Shown: positions 35,262 through 44,764 of the stretch, piece after piece
Layout: each line of letters opens with the position of its first letter
Position numbering within the stretch: the stretch's first letter is position 1
DNA from: DASXHY01 sp035552155
GTDB taxonomy: Bacteria; Verrucomicrobiota; Verrucomicrobiia; Limisphaerales; DASXHY01
Direction of reading: 5' to 3'
DNA length: 64,000 nucleotides
NCBI GenBank assembly: GCA_035552155.1
Contig: DASZLX010000028.1
Span: 253,122 to 317,121, forward strand
Made by a program: the position numbers and the translations under genes
The notes under the pieces: model-generated
The model's input: the letters and a program-made list of their open reading frames with translations, nothing else
Told to the model about the DNA's origin: nothing
Database searches by the model: none

Positions 35262-37853
35262 TCAGTTGTTTTTGATATCGACGACACCCAGGTCGACATA
35301 CTGCCCGCCGCTGGTCTGCTGGCAATGAATGGCAATCAAATTACTTCCCGCCTTCAGCGCCGCCTTGGCCGCTCCGGTCAACGGGACCGCGTCATAACTG
35401 GTCGTCCATCCGGACTTTTCAAGCGCCAACACGCCATTCACATAAATTTGCACGTCGTCGTCGTGATGCACCCAAAATTCCGCGTCCTTCAACTCGTCCT
35501 TCGGGATGTTGATTTCGCGACGCAGCCAGATATCCGAGGTGTCCCACGTGGTGCCGACAAACGCACCCGGCGTCTCCGTCGTCCCAAAACCGCTCTTGCC
35601 CTGGCGCCAGCCGGAATCGGCGTAGTCGGTTTGAGTCCAATCGCCCTGCGGCTTGGTCGTGGTATAGCGCCATATCGCGGGCGCAGTGTCCGCCGCCGGC
35701 ACCACCGCGTGCACGGTCGGCGCTTTCGGCATCGGAGCCCACTTCGCCGCGTGGGTGCGATCGTGTCCGGCCCACTTGGACCAAACGGCCTTGTCATACA
35801 GCATCTGCACAAATACTCCGCCCACGACCGGCCGCGCGGTAAAACCGACTTTCCGCGCGTCCTTCGTTTGATACCAGTCCGTCATTGGCGAGCGGTCCGG
35901 GGTTTCATTTAGGAAGGTAATAATCGGAGCGATGATCGTCTCAAAATCTCCGCGGTCCTGCGTGAGGGTGGCGGTCCACGTTTCCCAATCCAGCTTCGTG
36001 TAATTCTTGCGATTATCGAGCGGCAGGCCGTACTTGTTCTCCATTTTTTTGTAATAATCCATTTCCTTGCGCGCGACCTCGGCCGGGAAAAGATTCAACC
36101 CGAGAATGCGGTCCCAGATGAGGTTGTATTTTTCGCTCCAGGTTCCGGGACGGTCAAAGGCCAGGCGGTAATGATCGCCATCGTCCGCTTCCTTCACCCA
36201 GCGCTGCGCGAAGTCATGCGCCAGCTTCGAATATTCCTCCGCCTGCGCGTGGTCTCCGCGCATCTCGCAAAGGCTCGCATATGAACCCAGGGCGCAGATG
36301 GCCTTCGCGCTCAGGTTCACGTTATGAGCCAGGTGCCCGGCGAAATCATCCGTGCACAACTGGTTTTCCGGGTCGAAACCTTTGTCCTTGAGATAAGCCG
36401 CCCATTTTTCCAATTGCGGCCAGTAAAGGCTGGCAAAATTCGCGTTGCCTTCCATCTTCGCCACCGCGCCCATCAACAGCAACAGATTGCCGCTTTCTTC
36501 CACCGGCATTTGATTTTGCACCGTGCGCTCGCCGCCGCCGTAAACCTGACCGTTCGCGTCGGGATAGGTGCCGAGATCATGAGGCGCAAATGGAAACTTC
36601 CATCGCTCACTCGCCGCATAGTTCATGAACGGCACGATGAACGACTTGGCCAGCGAAGGGCCGAACAGCAAAAACTGCGGGGACATCGGATAGAAAACGT
36701 CTGACGTTTCAATACAGCCGTTGGAATGGTTCTCCTTGCAAAACTGCAGCGGCTGGCCGTTGCCATCGGCGACAAATTTTCCCGCCGCGAAACATTGGCG
36801 ATACGCCAGCGACCCCAGCTCCGCGTATTTCTCGCCGCCCGCGCGGGTCAAATCCGCGATGAGTTCCGTATCAAACGCCGCGCAGCGTTTTTTGAGCGAT
36901 TCATAATCGTGGGCGGAGGCCTTCAGCAAATCAGCCGCCTCCCAGCCGTTGCGGCGCCAGTACGGACGCAAATTTTTCTTCATGTATTGGATGGAATACA
37001 GGTCGTCGTAAGCCAGCATCAACCAGCGGGAAACCGGTTTGGCGCCGACACTGCCGAATTGAAAGGCAATCGCGGAGACCGGACCGCTCGAAGCCGGACG
37101 CTCCGTGTCCGTCAACGCCGCCACGCCGGAAATATTTCCATGCGCAACGAAAGCATCCCGAACCGCGCCGGCCTCGCCCTGGGCAGCCTGCGGCTTTTGG
37201 CCCGTGGTCGCGGCGACATACAGATAGCCCCAATCGATGCGCACGTCGTCACCTTTGCGACCTAAAATGTTTTGCTCCTTCGAGCCCACTTTCAACGTCG
37301 CCAGGCCCCTGATTTTTTCGGTGGACCACACCACGTCCTGGTTGGGCGTGTTCACGGCCAATTCACTGCCGGCATCAAAAAGGGTTTCGACCTCGTGCTT
37401 CTTGCCGTCCACCGACTGGCAGTCGTAAGTCAAATAAGTGACCGGCCGCGACAGCAAATCGATCGACTCCGGCAGGTCCGCCGTCATAAAGGTCAGCGTC
37501 AGCCGCACGCCCTGTCCTTCAAACGTATAAATCGTGCGCGTCGGCAACACTTGCAATCCACTTTGCGCCAGCGCGGGCACACTCTCGGGTTCTTTGCCCA
37601 TCAGCCGGAAAGGCTGGCCGTCGATGCGGATCAAACTGGTCAGGCGCTGCGGTTTTCCCGTCCAATGCGTCGTGTCCACATCGGTCAATTTATCGCCCGG
37701 CGACCAGATGCTGAAATACGGGTCACAAGCCACCAGGGGAACGGACGGCGGACGCAAAGCGTCGGCACGGCATACCGTCGCGAGGCCAGCCATGAATACG
37801 GAGAGGATTAACAGCGCAAAAAACTTGGGAGTGGGGACAGAGTTTTCTTTCAC
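35262..37853 (-). CDS. Secreted DUF4965/DUF5127 (glutaminase A-like) protein
   Basis: 863 residues with a signal peptide (residues 1-30, ending TVCRADA). The body (~31-700) matches the DUF4964-DUF5127-DUF4965 architecture known from fungal glutaminase A and many Bacteroidetes proteins: PPSVPLVACDPYFSIWSPGD, DDLYSIQYMKKNLRPYWRR, FYPMSPQFLLFGPSLAKSF, APHDLGTYPDANGQVYGGGE, MPVEESGNLLLLMGAVAK and MTDWYQTKD. The second half is an all-helical barrel of glycosidase type, and several members occur in polysaccharide loci, so a carbohydrate substrate is as likely as glutamine. The C-terminal ~137 residues (WRYTTTKPQGDW to GGQYVDLG) are the same accessory module as in the GH2 protein and the GH2-GH127 fusion. 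Only two bases separate it from the fusion gene. Confidence 0.88.
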   Translation of the reverse strand: MKENSVPTPKFFALLILSVFMAGLATVCRADALRPPSVPLVACDPYFSIWSPGDKLTDVDTTHWTGKPQRLTSLIRIDGQPFRLMGKEPESVPALAQSGLQVLPTRTIYTFEGQGVRLTLTFMTADLPESIDLLSRPVTYLTYDCQSVDGKKHEVETLFDAGSELAVNTPNQDVVWSTEKIRGLATLKVGSKEQNILGRKGDDVRIDWGYLYVAATTGQKPQAAQGEAGAVRDAFVAHGNISGVAALTDTERPASSGPVSAIAFQFGSVGAKPVSRWLMLAYDDLYSIQYMKKNLRPYWRRNGWEAADLLKASAHDYESLKKRCAAFDTELIADLTRAGGEKYAELGSLAYRQCFAAGKFVADGNGQPLQFCKENHSNGCIETSDVFYPMSPQFLLFGPSLAKSFIVPFMNYAASERWKFPFAPHDLGTYPDANGQVYGGGERTVQNQMPVEESGNLLLLMGAVAKMEGNANFASLYWPQLEKWAAYLKDKGFDPENQLCTDDFAGHLAHNVNLSAKAICALGSYASLCEMRGDHAQAEEYSKLAHDFAQRWVKEADDGDHYRLAFDRPGTWSEKYNLIWDRILGLNLFPAEVARKEMDYYKKMENKYGLPLDNRKNYTKLDWETWTATLTQDRGDFETIIAPIITFLNETPDRSPMTDWYQTKDARKVGFTARPVVGGVFVQMLYDKAVWSKWAGHDRTHAAKWAPMPKAPTVHAVVPAADTAPAIWRYTTTKPQGDWTQTDYADSGWRQGKSGFGTTETPGAFVGTTWDTSDIWLRREINIPKDELKDAEFWVHHDDDVQIYVNGVLALEKSGWTTSYDAVPLTGAAKAALKAGSNLIAIHCQQTSGGQYVDLGVVDIKNN

Positions 37854-37903
37854 AGAATTAAATCGCGGGAGCTTGTGGAATATTGTTGAAAAGGGCGAAC
37901 TGG

Positions 37904-38764
37904 TTATTGTTCCAGCGCGCTTGTGTTGGCCGTCGACCAGGAGGTCGGACCGTGGTTCGGCCTGTTGTCATTGTTCCATCGGGCACGCCACGTGGGATCG
38001 TTCGGATTAATGACATCATTCCGTCGGGGACCTTCCACGTGGCCGTCGGCAAAAAGCAAATCCACGTGGTAATTGTGGCGGTTACTCGGGCATTGATCAT
38101 GCGTTGTAATTGTGTTGTCCCCTGCATCGCCAATCACCGGATCCAGATTGGCGTTGAAATTAACATTGCCGGGCGTAGTATCCGAACGAACATCCCCCAA
38201 CGCAATCATATCCGAAGGCGCCTTGACCATGGTATCCTTTACCACTCCCGCGCCGACATCCGCCCCCATACCCATCGGAGGGGAACTCGAATTCTGCAGG
38301 CCCCAATCGTTGTAGCCCAGCGAAAAAAGCGTCGTGGTCAAAATGGCATAATTATCGATTTTGCCGTCTTCGCCAATTTTCGGCTGCCCCGAGGGGCCTG
38401 CCAGTGTGGAATTCACATTCGTATCCCACCAGCTTTCCGGGCGCGCAGCCGGGCAACTGAAGGCATTCCGGTTATTTCCCATGGTGCTCAACAGTCGCGG
38501 TTGCCAGACATACATGTTTTTATTCGGGTCATAACAGGACGGATACTGGGCAAAATCACCCGAATACATCACCAGCGCGATGCCGATCTGCTTCATGTTA
38601 TTGATGCAACTGGTCTGTTTGGCGCGGGCCTTGGCCTTGGACAGTGCCGGCAATAACATCGCCGCCAGGATCGCGATGATCGCGATTACAACCAACAGCT
38701 CGATCAGGGTGAAGGCACTGCGCCTTTTTAGAGATGCGGAGCGGATTTCGGGGATGGGTCTCAT
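37904..38764 (-). CDS. DUF1559-like prepilin-type N-terminal cleavage protein
   Basis: The start is taken at ATG 38764 (286 residues); a GTG at 38818 is also in frame. A short basic leader is followed by the type IV pilin/pseudopilin motif RRSAFTLIELLVVIAIIAIL (residues ~14-33), cut by prepilin peptidase before the Phe, and then a helix (AAMLLPALSKAKARA). The globular part has NMKQIGIALVMYSGDF and a C-terminal VDLLFADGHVEGP, the H-X9-DG-type signature of verrucomicrobial and planctomycetal DUF1559/H-X9-DG proteins. Such proteins occur in many copies per genome; their role is unclear, perhaps in a type II-like export structure. It lies 50 bases before the DUF4965 gene and may head the hydrolase operon. 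Motif copy B lies 84 bases upstream. Confidence 0.9.
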   Translation of the reverse strand: MRPIPEIRSASLKRRSAFTLIELLVVIAIIAILAAMLLPALSKAKARAKQTSCINNMKQIGIALVMYSGDFAQYPSCYDPNKNMYVWQPRLLSTMGNNRNAFSCPAARPESWWDTNVNSTLAGPSGQPKIGEDGKIDNYAILTTTLFSLGYNDWGLQNSSSPPMGMGADVGAGVVKDTMVKAPSDMIALGDVRSDTTPGNVNFNANLDPVIGDAGDNTITTHDQCPSNRHNYHVDLLFADGHVEGPRRNDVINPNDPTWRARWNNDNRPNHGPTSWSTANTSALEQ

Positions 38765-38848
38765 ATCGTTCGAACGCGTTGCCGGGCCGGAATAAAAGTC
38801 AGTTTTCAATCTTGTCACAATGTAAGTCCTCCCGGGGAAACGTCACGT

Positions 38849-38865
38849 GGCATGAAGTGGCCACA
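38849..38865 (-). promoter_or_regulatory. 17-base motif, copy B (upstream of prepilin-like gene)
   Basis: On the minus strand it reads TGTGGCCACTTCATGCC, then ACGTGAC. It lies 84 bases before the ATG at 38764 and reads toward it. The extended 24-base match to copy C has one difference. Confidence 0.5.
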
Positions 38866-38893
38866 ACGGTTTGGAGGCCGATTTTGCCTCCCG

Positions 38894-39397
38894 TTACATC
38901 GTCAACGTGGCGGGGTCGGTTTCCATCAATTCCCACTGTTGCTTCGGCTTGTCCTCCCACGGCGTCAAAATCACCGAGTCTTTTGAAACCGCCGTCAGCG
39001 AGCGTCCGGAAGCCACGTCCACCATGCGGTAAAACCCGTTGGCCAGTTTCATGAGCTTCCACGCCGGACGCTTCGAAGCGTCGCTCTCAAACGGAATTTG
39101 AACCATCGCCCCGGCGGTTCCGTTGGTTCCCTCGGCAAAGGTTTTGTGAGTAAAGTGATTTTGCAATTGGAACGCCGAGTCGCCAGCTGGCAGTAGTTTC
39201 CACGTCATGCATTTCCACGGTTGCGCCGGGTAAAGCACGATGTGGGTGCCGTTGGCGCTGTTCGCGTCCTCCGGTCGCAAGACGTCGCCAAATTTACAGT
39301 TGCGAATTTGATAAGAGCGCGGGGCGGAAATCTCTCCGGCGACAGAAAAAAGCGTGACGGCGCAGAACACCACCGCCCAAATCATCATTTTTTTCAT
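38894..39397 (-). CDS. Small secreted ricin-type beta-trefoil protein
   Basis: 167 residues with a signal peptide (MKKMMIWAVVFCAVTLFSVAG). The rest resembles a single RICIN/beta-trefoil lectin domain, with three repeats built around a QxW-like core: CMTWKLLPAGDSAFQLQN, RPAWKLMKLANGFYRMVD and KQQWELMETD. A stand-alone lectin of this size should bind a sugar at the surface or in the medium. It follows a terminator (39413-39448) and so has its own promoter. It ends 130 bases before the prepilin-like gene, with motif copy B in between. Confidence 0.75.
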   Translation of the reverse strand: MKKMMIWAVVFCAVTLFSVAGEISAPRSYQIRNCKFGDVLRPEDANSANGTHIVLYPAQPWKCMTWKLLPAGDSAFQLQNHFTHKTFAEGTNGTAGAMVQIPFESDASKRPAWKLMKLANGFYRMVDVASGRSLTAVSKDSVILTPWEDKPKQQWELMETDPATLTM

Positions 39398-39412
39398 CTC
39401 AAAAAATCCCCG

Positions 39413-39448
39413 TATAAAAAATCGGGGGCGCCCGTGAAGGCGCCCCCG
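39413..39448 (-). terminator. Intrinsic terminator of the strand-repeat gene
   Basis: On the minus strand CGGGGGCGCC, a 6-base loop and GGCGCCCCCG form a perfect 10-bp GC stem followed by ATTTTTTA. It starts about 20 bases after the stop at 39469. Confidence 0.9.
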
Positions 39449-39468
39449 TTTCGTTTCAAACTATTCGA

Positions 39469-42400
39469 TCAAGGCTGGCGCAACAGGAAGAACCTATTGG
39501 TCGAATCCACCGGAATGTCGTTCGTGGAGGTTCCGCCACTGCTGAACGTTCCCGTTGCATTCGTAGTCCACTGTGCCAGCGGCAGCGCGAGGTTGGTCGT
39601 GGTCAACAGCGTGTAAGCCGTGCCCGGCGTGCCGGTGCCGGTCAACTCCAGATTGCCGTTGTTGATGACCGGACGGCCCAAGGCCAGCGAACCGGTCGAA
39701 GTAACGGTCAATATGCCCGTCGCCGGGTTGAAGGTGCCGCTGCCTGACGGCAGGATGGTCACCGAGCTGAAGTTTCCGCCGCCCGCCGCGGCCGAATTAA
39801 ACAGCTTGAACGTACTGCCCGCCACCAGCGGGCTGGTGCCCGAATTCGTCACCACCAGCGTGCCGCCGTAGGTCACACCCGTCAGGCCGGCGACCTGGTC
39901 ATTATTCGTGCCGCCCGTGTTGTTGTTGATCCGGAACAACGCCGAACTGCCGCCCGAGAGAGTCAGCGTATTGTTGATGGTCAACGTGCCCAGCGAACTT
40001 GCCCCCGGCGAAAGTCTCGCGCCCGAAGCCACCGTCACCGGTCCGGCAATCGTGCCCGTGCCGCCCAGCGCGCCGGCGCTTACCGAGGTGGTGTTGGTGT
40101 AGGTGTTGACGCCGTTCAGGAACAGCGTGCCCGTGCCAAGCTTGGTCAGGCTGCCGCTGCCGCCCGCGCCGTTCAGCAACGCCTGGCCGATGTTGATGAC
40201 GTTCGTGCCGCTGTCAATGAACGCGCCGTTGGTCAATATGTTCGCCGCCGTCAAACCTTGCATGAAGGTCGCATTGGCATACGGCGAGGCAACCAATGTG
40301 CCGCCGTTGAAGTTGAAGGTGGCCGTGCCGCCACCAAGGTGCGTGATCTGTCCGGCGGTAATCGTGCCGCCGTTCAGGTTGACCGTGCCGTTGCCGCCCG
40401 CCGAGCAGATATCCAAATCGGCGAAGCCGCCGACGCCAACAATCACCGCGCCGGTTCCGGATACGTTGAGCGTGCCGGTGCCGTTTTCAGCGACGTTTAG
40501 GCGCGTGTTGTTGCTGGGATTCACCTTCATCAAGGTGCCGCCCGAGAGGTTGTAAACGCCCGTGCCGCCCGTGTTGCGGCCGATGGAGATCCAGTTGGTG
40601 CCGACCATCGTGCCACCGGTTTGAGTCATGGTGGCGCTGCCGCTGGCGCCGATCTGCGTATCGCCAGTGCGGGCAATGATGGTGCCGCCGGACATCGTCA
40701 CCGTGCCCACGGTGCCCGCGCTCTTGGCGACCAGGAACGTCGGGCCGCTGGCGACCGCGTTGTCCTGGATCGTCATCGTGCCGGTGCTGGTTCCGGTGTC
40801 GGTCACGTTGAAGTCATTGCCGGTGATGACTTTCGCGTTGTCCCTCATGGTCAAGGAACCGGTGCCGCTGCCGGTGCCGATGGACATCCAGGCGCTGTCG
40901 AACACGCTGCCGGAATTGGACACGATCAGGTTGGCGACTGCGCCGGCGCTCATTCCCAGGTAAAATCCTTGCCCGGTGTTCGAAGTCGCCAGCACCGCGT
41001 TGTCCTTGACGACCACCGTGGCGGTCGAACCAGGGCTTTCGCTGAAGTTATTCGAGCCGCCGTTGGTGACGGTGGTATTCCCGGACAGCGTCAGGGACAT
41101 CTGGGCAAGGTTCCCGGCAATGCCATTGGCGTAACCCAGCGAGATGTTGCCGAAGCTGACGCGGGAATTGTAGATGGACATCGAGGAACTGTTATTGACC
41201 GTTCCATTGCCGCGGCCTATCGCGATCCAGCTCCCTACATTGAGAACCGTGTTCGAAACGATGACATTCGCTCCGGCGGCCGGAGTGCCGCCCACCCACA
41301 TTTCACCCGCAACGGTATTGGTCTGGCCGCCCGCCGAACCATCCAGCACCACCGTGCCGTTGTTGACCTGGTAAGCGCCGCCGACATTCGCCGGCGAAAG
41401 CACGTTCACGCCCACGCCCGCGTAGGTCATCTTGGCCGGACCAACTTTGAGGAGCGTGCCGGAAGTCGTTTGGCCCAGGCCCGTCAGGGTCAAGTTGCCT
41501 TCGGTGTCAATAGTCGAGCTATTTGCCTGGTAACCGCGATTGATGGTCACCGGGGCTCCGGCGTAAGTGAAGGTCGCGCCGCTATTGATGATCAGGTTGG
41601 TCGGGCTGGCCGAGGAGGCGCCAATCGCGCTCGGCAAACCGCCGTTGGCCAGGTTCGTCACCACCAGCACACCGTTCGAAATGACCGTTTGGCCGGTGTA
41701 GTTATTGCCGCCGGTATTCAAGACGCTCAACACATTCGTTCCCTGCTTGATCAAGCTGGTCGCGCCGCTGATTTTGCCGGAGCCCACGAAGGTGTAATCC
41801 AAATTGCTGTTATTGATCATCAGCTTCGACGGAGAAACCGTCGTAGTAATATTCACGTTTGTGGTGCCGGTGGCATTGTCGTCAAACAACACGGCATTGC
41901 CGTCATTGTAAACCGTGGGCAAACCACTGCCGATGTTGATCCAGTTCGTCGTCACGCCGATGTCCCAGGTGCCTCCCGCCTGTCCTTCCCAGCGCGGCAG
42001 GTTGACGGTGCCAATGTTCAAATCAATCGTGCTGTTGGCCACGTTGGTCACGAGGTTGGCCGAGATGCCGGTCGGCAGCGCGCCCACCACGAAATGACCC
42101 AAACCTGCCAGCGACCCGTAATGCACCAACGGGAACTCGCCGAGCTGCGGCTGACCATCCGCGACATTCACCGTGACGGTTCCGTTGACCGTAAGCGTCC
42201 CCGTGACGTTCAGTGGGGCGGAGCCGACCGCCGGATTTCCGAAACTGCCGAGGGCGAAATTCAGCGAGGCCCCGGTGGAGTTGCCGAGCGTGAGGTTTGC
42301 AGCATTGACCTGCGCATTGGCAGCTTGAACCGAAACGCCAAAACCCGCGTTGTCCGCCACCGTGTAATCGCCGGAAGCAGCCGAGCCCGTGCCCACAATC

Positions 42401-44511
42401 AACGTGCCGCCGCTGACAATCGTGGGGCCGGCATAAGTATTCAGGCCGCTCAGCGTAAGGGTGCCGGAGCCAATTTTGGTCAGGCTGCCGCCGCCGTTGT
42501 CGTCGAGTTCCTGCGGGATGTTGATGTTAAAGCCCTGCGAATCAATGACCGCGCCGTTGGCGCCGATCGTGGCCGAGAAAATGCCGGAAACAAAAGTGGA
42601 GTTATCGGCGTTGGCCTGGAGCGTTCCACCATTGAAGTTCAAGATGGTCACGGTCGTTCCGGGCGTGGGGGAAGTGATCCCGCGCGCCTGCAGAACACCG
42701 CCATTCAGGTTCAATGTGGCGGTACCCGAAGTATTGACCGCCATCAGCACATTCCCCAATACCGCTGCGCCGCCATTCATATTCCACGTGCCGGCAGCGC
42801 TCTCTCCCAGGAAGAAATCGCTGGTAGTATTCGTAATGACTCCGCCAAATTGGTTCAACGTGCCCGAGCCGCCTGAGCCGATGGTGAAGTGGTCGCCGCC
42901 CGTTCCGGTTTTCGTAATGGTCCCGTTGGTCAGGTTCAGGGTGCCGGAACCGCCGTTGCGGCCGATCGCCAGCCAGTTATTCACGACCAAAGCCGCCGTG
43001 CCGCTCATGTTATAGGTACCGGTGCTAGGAGAATTTTCCGGGCACAGAAGCTGGCCTTGTGAAGTGACAGTTCCACCGCTCTGGTTCAGAACGCCAATCG
43101 CCGGGTTGCCATTGTTATTGAAGCCGGTGCCAATCAGCAGGTTTCCGCCGCCGTCCTGGTTGAAAGTTCCGCCCGTCATGTTCAGCGTGCCCGTGCCGCT
43201 GCTGCGTCCAAGAGCGATATAGTTGCTCACATCTACGCTGCCGCCGCTCAGGTTATAGACACCCACGCCGACGTTTCCAACGAAGAGCTGACCGCCGCCG
43301 CCCACAGTAATCGCGCCATTCGACTGGTTGACCGTGTCCGTCACAGACGGCGAAACCGTGCTGGCCGCGCCCAATTCCACCACCACGTCTTTGTTGAAAC
43401 CCGTGATGGCCACAGGATTGAAAGCGCCACCGCCCGTCGTCTGGCTGCTGAGCGCGAGGAACGTGGCGGTCCCGCCACTGGTATAGGTCAAATCAACGCT
43501 CGTGACGGCGCTGGCAGTGTCTGTGATGGGAATGTCCAGCGACCAGAGGTACGGCGCATTGCCGGTGAAACCATTGGCCGATCCCGGAAATTGAAAATTG
43601 ACGCCCAACGCATCCACGCGGCCGGCAACCGCCATGACTTCGCTCGCCGCTCCCGGCCCGAACCAATCCGGCATGGACAGACTTCCCGTCTCCGTGGTGG
43701 CGTCTGCGTGATGCACGACATAATTGACCGTTACCGGCCCGTTGCCGGCGGTACCCATTATGGACAAGCCCGTCACCGGCGCCGGCGTTGCCAGCGTAAT
43801 GGTCGCAGTCGGCACCGTGGCGGAAAGCAATACCGCGTTATTGGCCGTGTAGCTCGGCGGAAGGATGTAAGAATGGTCCGCCTGCGACATGCTGACAATC
43901 GTCGTGCCGGCCGCCGGAAGGCCAATCGACGGATTGGCCGTCGAAAGCCCCTGCTCAAACCAGGTGAAATCGCCTTCGGACGTTCCCCCGCCCACGGTGG
44001 CATTGACTGCCAAAGGCGTGGCGAGCGTGCCCAGGTTGGCCGCAAAATTGCCGGTGCCAGTGATGGTGCCGCCATTAACATTCAGGGTGCCGGTTCCGAG
44101 TTCGCCGACATCAAACCCGCCGTTGGCATAGTTGATGGAGCCACCGTTCAAAGTATACACGCCGGTGTCGCCGGCGGCCACGCCCAGGCGAACGGGCGTG
44201 ATAAAACCAGTCCCGGCGTTGGTTCCGCTCAGCGTCACCGCCTGGCCGTTCTGGATGAAAGCGCCGTCGCCGGAGCCATTGCCGGCGCGGATTTGGTTTA
44301 CGTTCCAATCCGGATTGCCCACACTGATTTGAACCGCGTTGTTGAGGCCGTGGTCGTTGATGGCGCTATCACTTCCCCCGGGCACCACTCCGCCCGTCCA
44401 ATCGGCCGCGTTGGTGTAATCAGCCGTTCCTCCGGTCCAAAAAATATCCGTCGCCTGCGCCATCGAGACAGCAGCCATGACGCTTAAAAATGAGAATAAT
44501 TTCTTTTTCAT
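39469..44511 (-). CDS. Giant autotransporter-associated beta-strand repeat protein
   Basis: The start is taken at ATG 44511 (1,680 residues), which begins a good signal peptide (MKKKLFSFLSVMAAVSMAQA). The frame is open to 44829, with another ATG at 44589, but the extra part looks noncoding. Nearly the whole protein consists of repeats such as GTLNLNGG, GNGTVNLNGGTI, IGRNxGGTGVYNLSGG and LTKLGTGTLFLNGVNTYTN, the PATR strand repeat that builds a right-handed beta helix. No transporter beta-barrel is present at the C-terminus; the protein ends in the ~70-residue terminal module (AYTLLTTTNLALPLAQW ... RFFLLRQP). It is glycine-, threonine- and asparagine-rich and nearly cysteine-free. A passive adhesive or structural surface role is likely. 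Motif copy C lies upstream. Confidence 0.88.
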   Translation of the reverse strand: MKKKLFSFLSVMAAVSMAQATDIFWTGGTADYTNAADWTGGVVPGGSDSAINDHGLNNAVQISVGNPDWNVNQIRAGNGSGDGAFIQNGQAVTLSGTNAGTGFITPVRLGVAAGDTGVYTLNGGSINYANGGFDVGELGTGTLNVNGGTITGTGNFAANLGTLATPLAVNATVGGGTSEGDFTWFEQGLSTANPSIGLPAAGTTIVSMSQADHSYILPPSYTANNAVLLSATVPTATITLATPAPVTGLSIMGTAGNGPVTVNYVVHHADATTETGSLSMPDWFGPGAASEVMAVAGRVDALGVNFQFPGSANGFTGNAPYLWSLDIPITDTASAVTSVDLTYTSGGTATFLALSSQTTGGGAFNPVAITGFNKDVVVELGAASTVSPSVTDTVNQSNGAITVGGGGQLFVGNVGVGVYNLSGGSVDVSNYIALGRSSGTGTLNMTGGTFNQDGGGNLLIGTGFNNNGNPAIGVLNQSGGTVTSQGQLLCPENSPSTGTYNMSGTAALVVNNWLAIGRNGGSGTLNLTNGTITKTGTGGDHFTIGSGGSGTLNQFGGVITNTTSDFFLGESAAGTWNMNGGAAVLGNVLMAVNTSGTATLNLNGGVLQARGITSPTPGTTVTILNFNGGTLQANADNSTFVSGIFSATIGANGAVIDSQGFNINIPQELDDNGGGSLTKIGSGTLTLSGLNTYAGPTIVSGGTLIVGTGSAASGDYTVADNAGFGVSVQAANAQVNAANLTLGNSTGASLNFALGSFGNPAVGSAPLNVTGTLTVNGTVTVNVADGQPQLGEFPLVHYGSLAGLGHFVVGALPTGISANLVTNVANSTIDLNIGTVNLPRWEGQAGGTWDIGVTTNWINIGSGLPTVYNDGNAVLFDDNATGTTNVNITTTVSPSKLMINNSNLDYTFVGSGKISGATSLIKQGTNVLSVLNTGGNNYTGQTVISNGVLVVTNLANGGLPSAIGASSASPTNLIINSGATFTYAGAPVTINRGYQANSSTIDTEGNLTLTGLGQTTSGTLLKVGPAKMTYAGVGVNVLSPANVGGAYQVNNGTVVLDGSAGGQTNTVAGEMWVGGTPAAGANVIVSNTVLNVGSWIAIGRGNGTVNNSSSMSIYNSRVSFGNISLGYANGIAGNLAQMSLTLSGNTTVTNGGSNNFSESPGSTATVVVKDNAVLATSNTGQGFYLGMSAGAVANLIVSNSGSVFDSAWMSIGTGSGTGSLTMRDNAKVITGNDFNVTDTGTSTGTMTIQDNAVASGPTFLVAKSAGTVGTVTMSGGTIIARTGDTQIGASGSATMTQTGGTMVGTNWISIGRNTGGTGVYNLSGGTLMKVNPSNNTRLNVAENGTGTLNVSGTGAVIVGVGGFADLDICSAGGNGTVNLNGGTITAGQITHLGGGTATFNFNGGTLVASPYANATFMQGLTAANILTNGAFIDSGTNVINIGQALLNGAGGSGSLTKLGTGTLFLNGVNTYTNTTSVSAGALGGTGTIAGPVTVASGARLSPGASSLGTLTINNTLTLSGGSSALFRINNNTGGTNNDQVAGLTGVTYGGTLVVTNSGTSPLVAGSTFKLFNSAAAGGGNFSSVTILPSGSGTFNPATGILTVTSTGSLALGRPVINNGNLELTGTGTPGTAYTLLTTTNLALPLAQWTTNATGTFSSGGTSTNDIPVDSTNRFFLLRQP

Positions 44512-44764
44512 AGAATGAGCAGATCGACCGCCGTTTGAGCGACCAATCGATGGGACACTACCGGCCTTTGAGGTTTCAGGGATTTTCATGCGGTTTCGGT
44601 TAATTCTGAATGTGTTTCCGGCTGGGGGAATGCAGTCCGCCGGGGATGGCGAGTTCCGTGCGGCGAACGAAGTGGGAAGAGTAGATTCGCCTGACGGGTT
44701 CTGCATTCCGGGCCGATAACAGGAACATGACTCGACTTTAAGGCTACCGCTCAGGATGTCATGT

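Noticed and set aside
40621..42876. A 751-codon plus-strand open frame opposite the strand-repeat gene
   Set aside because: Composition is Ala/Gly/Arg-rich with no signal or domain; it mirrors the GC-rich third positions of the real minus-strand gene.
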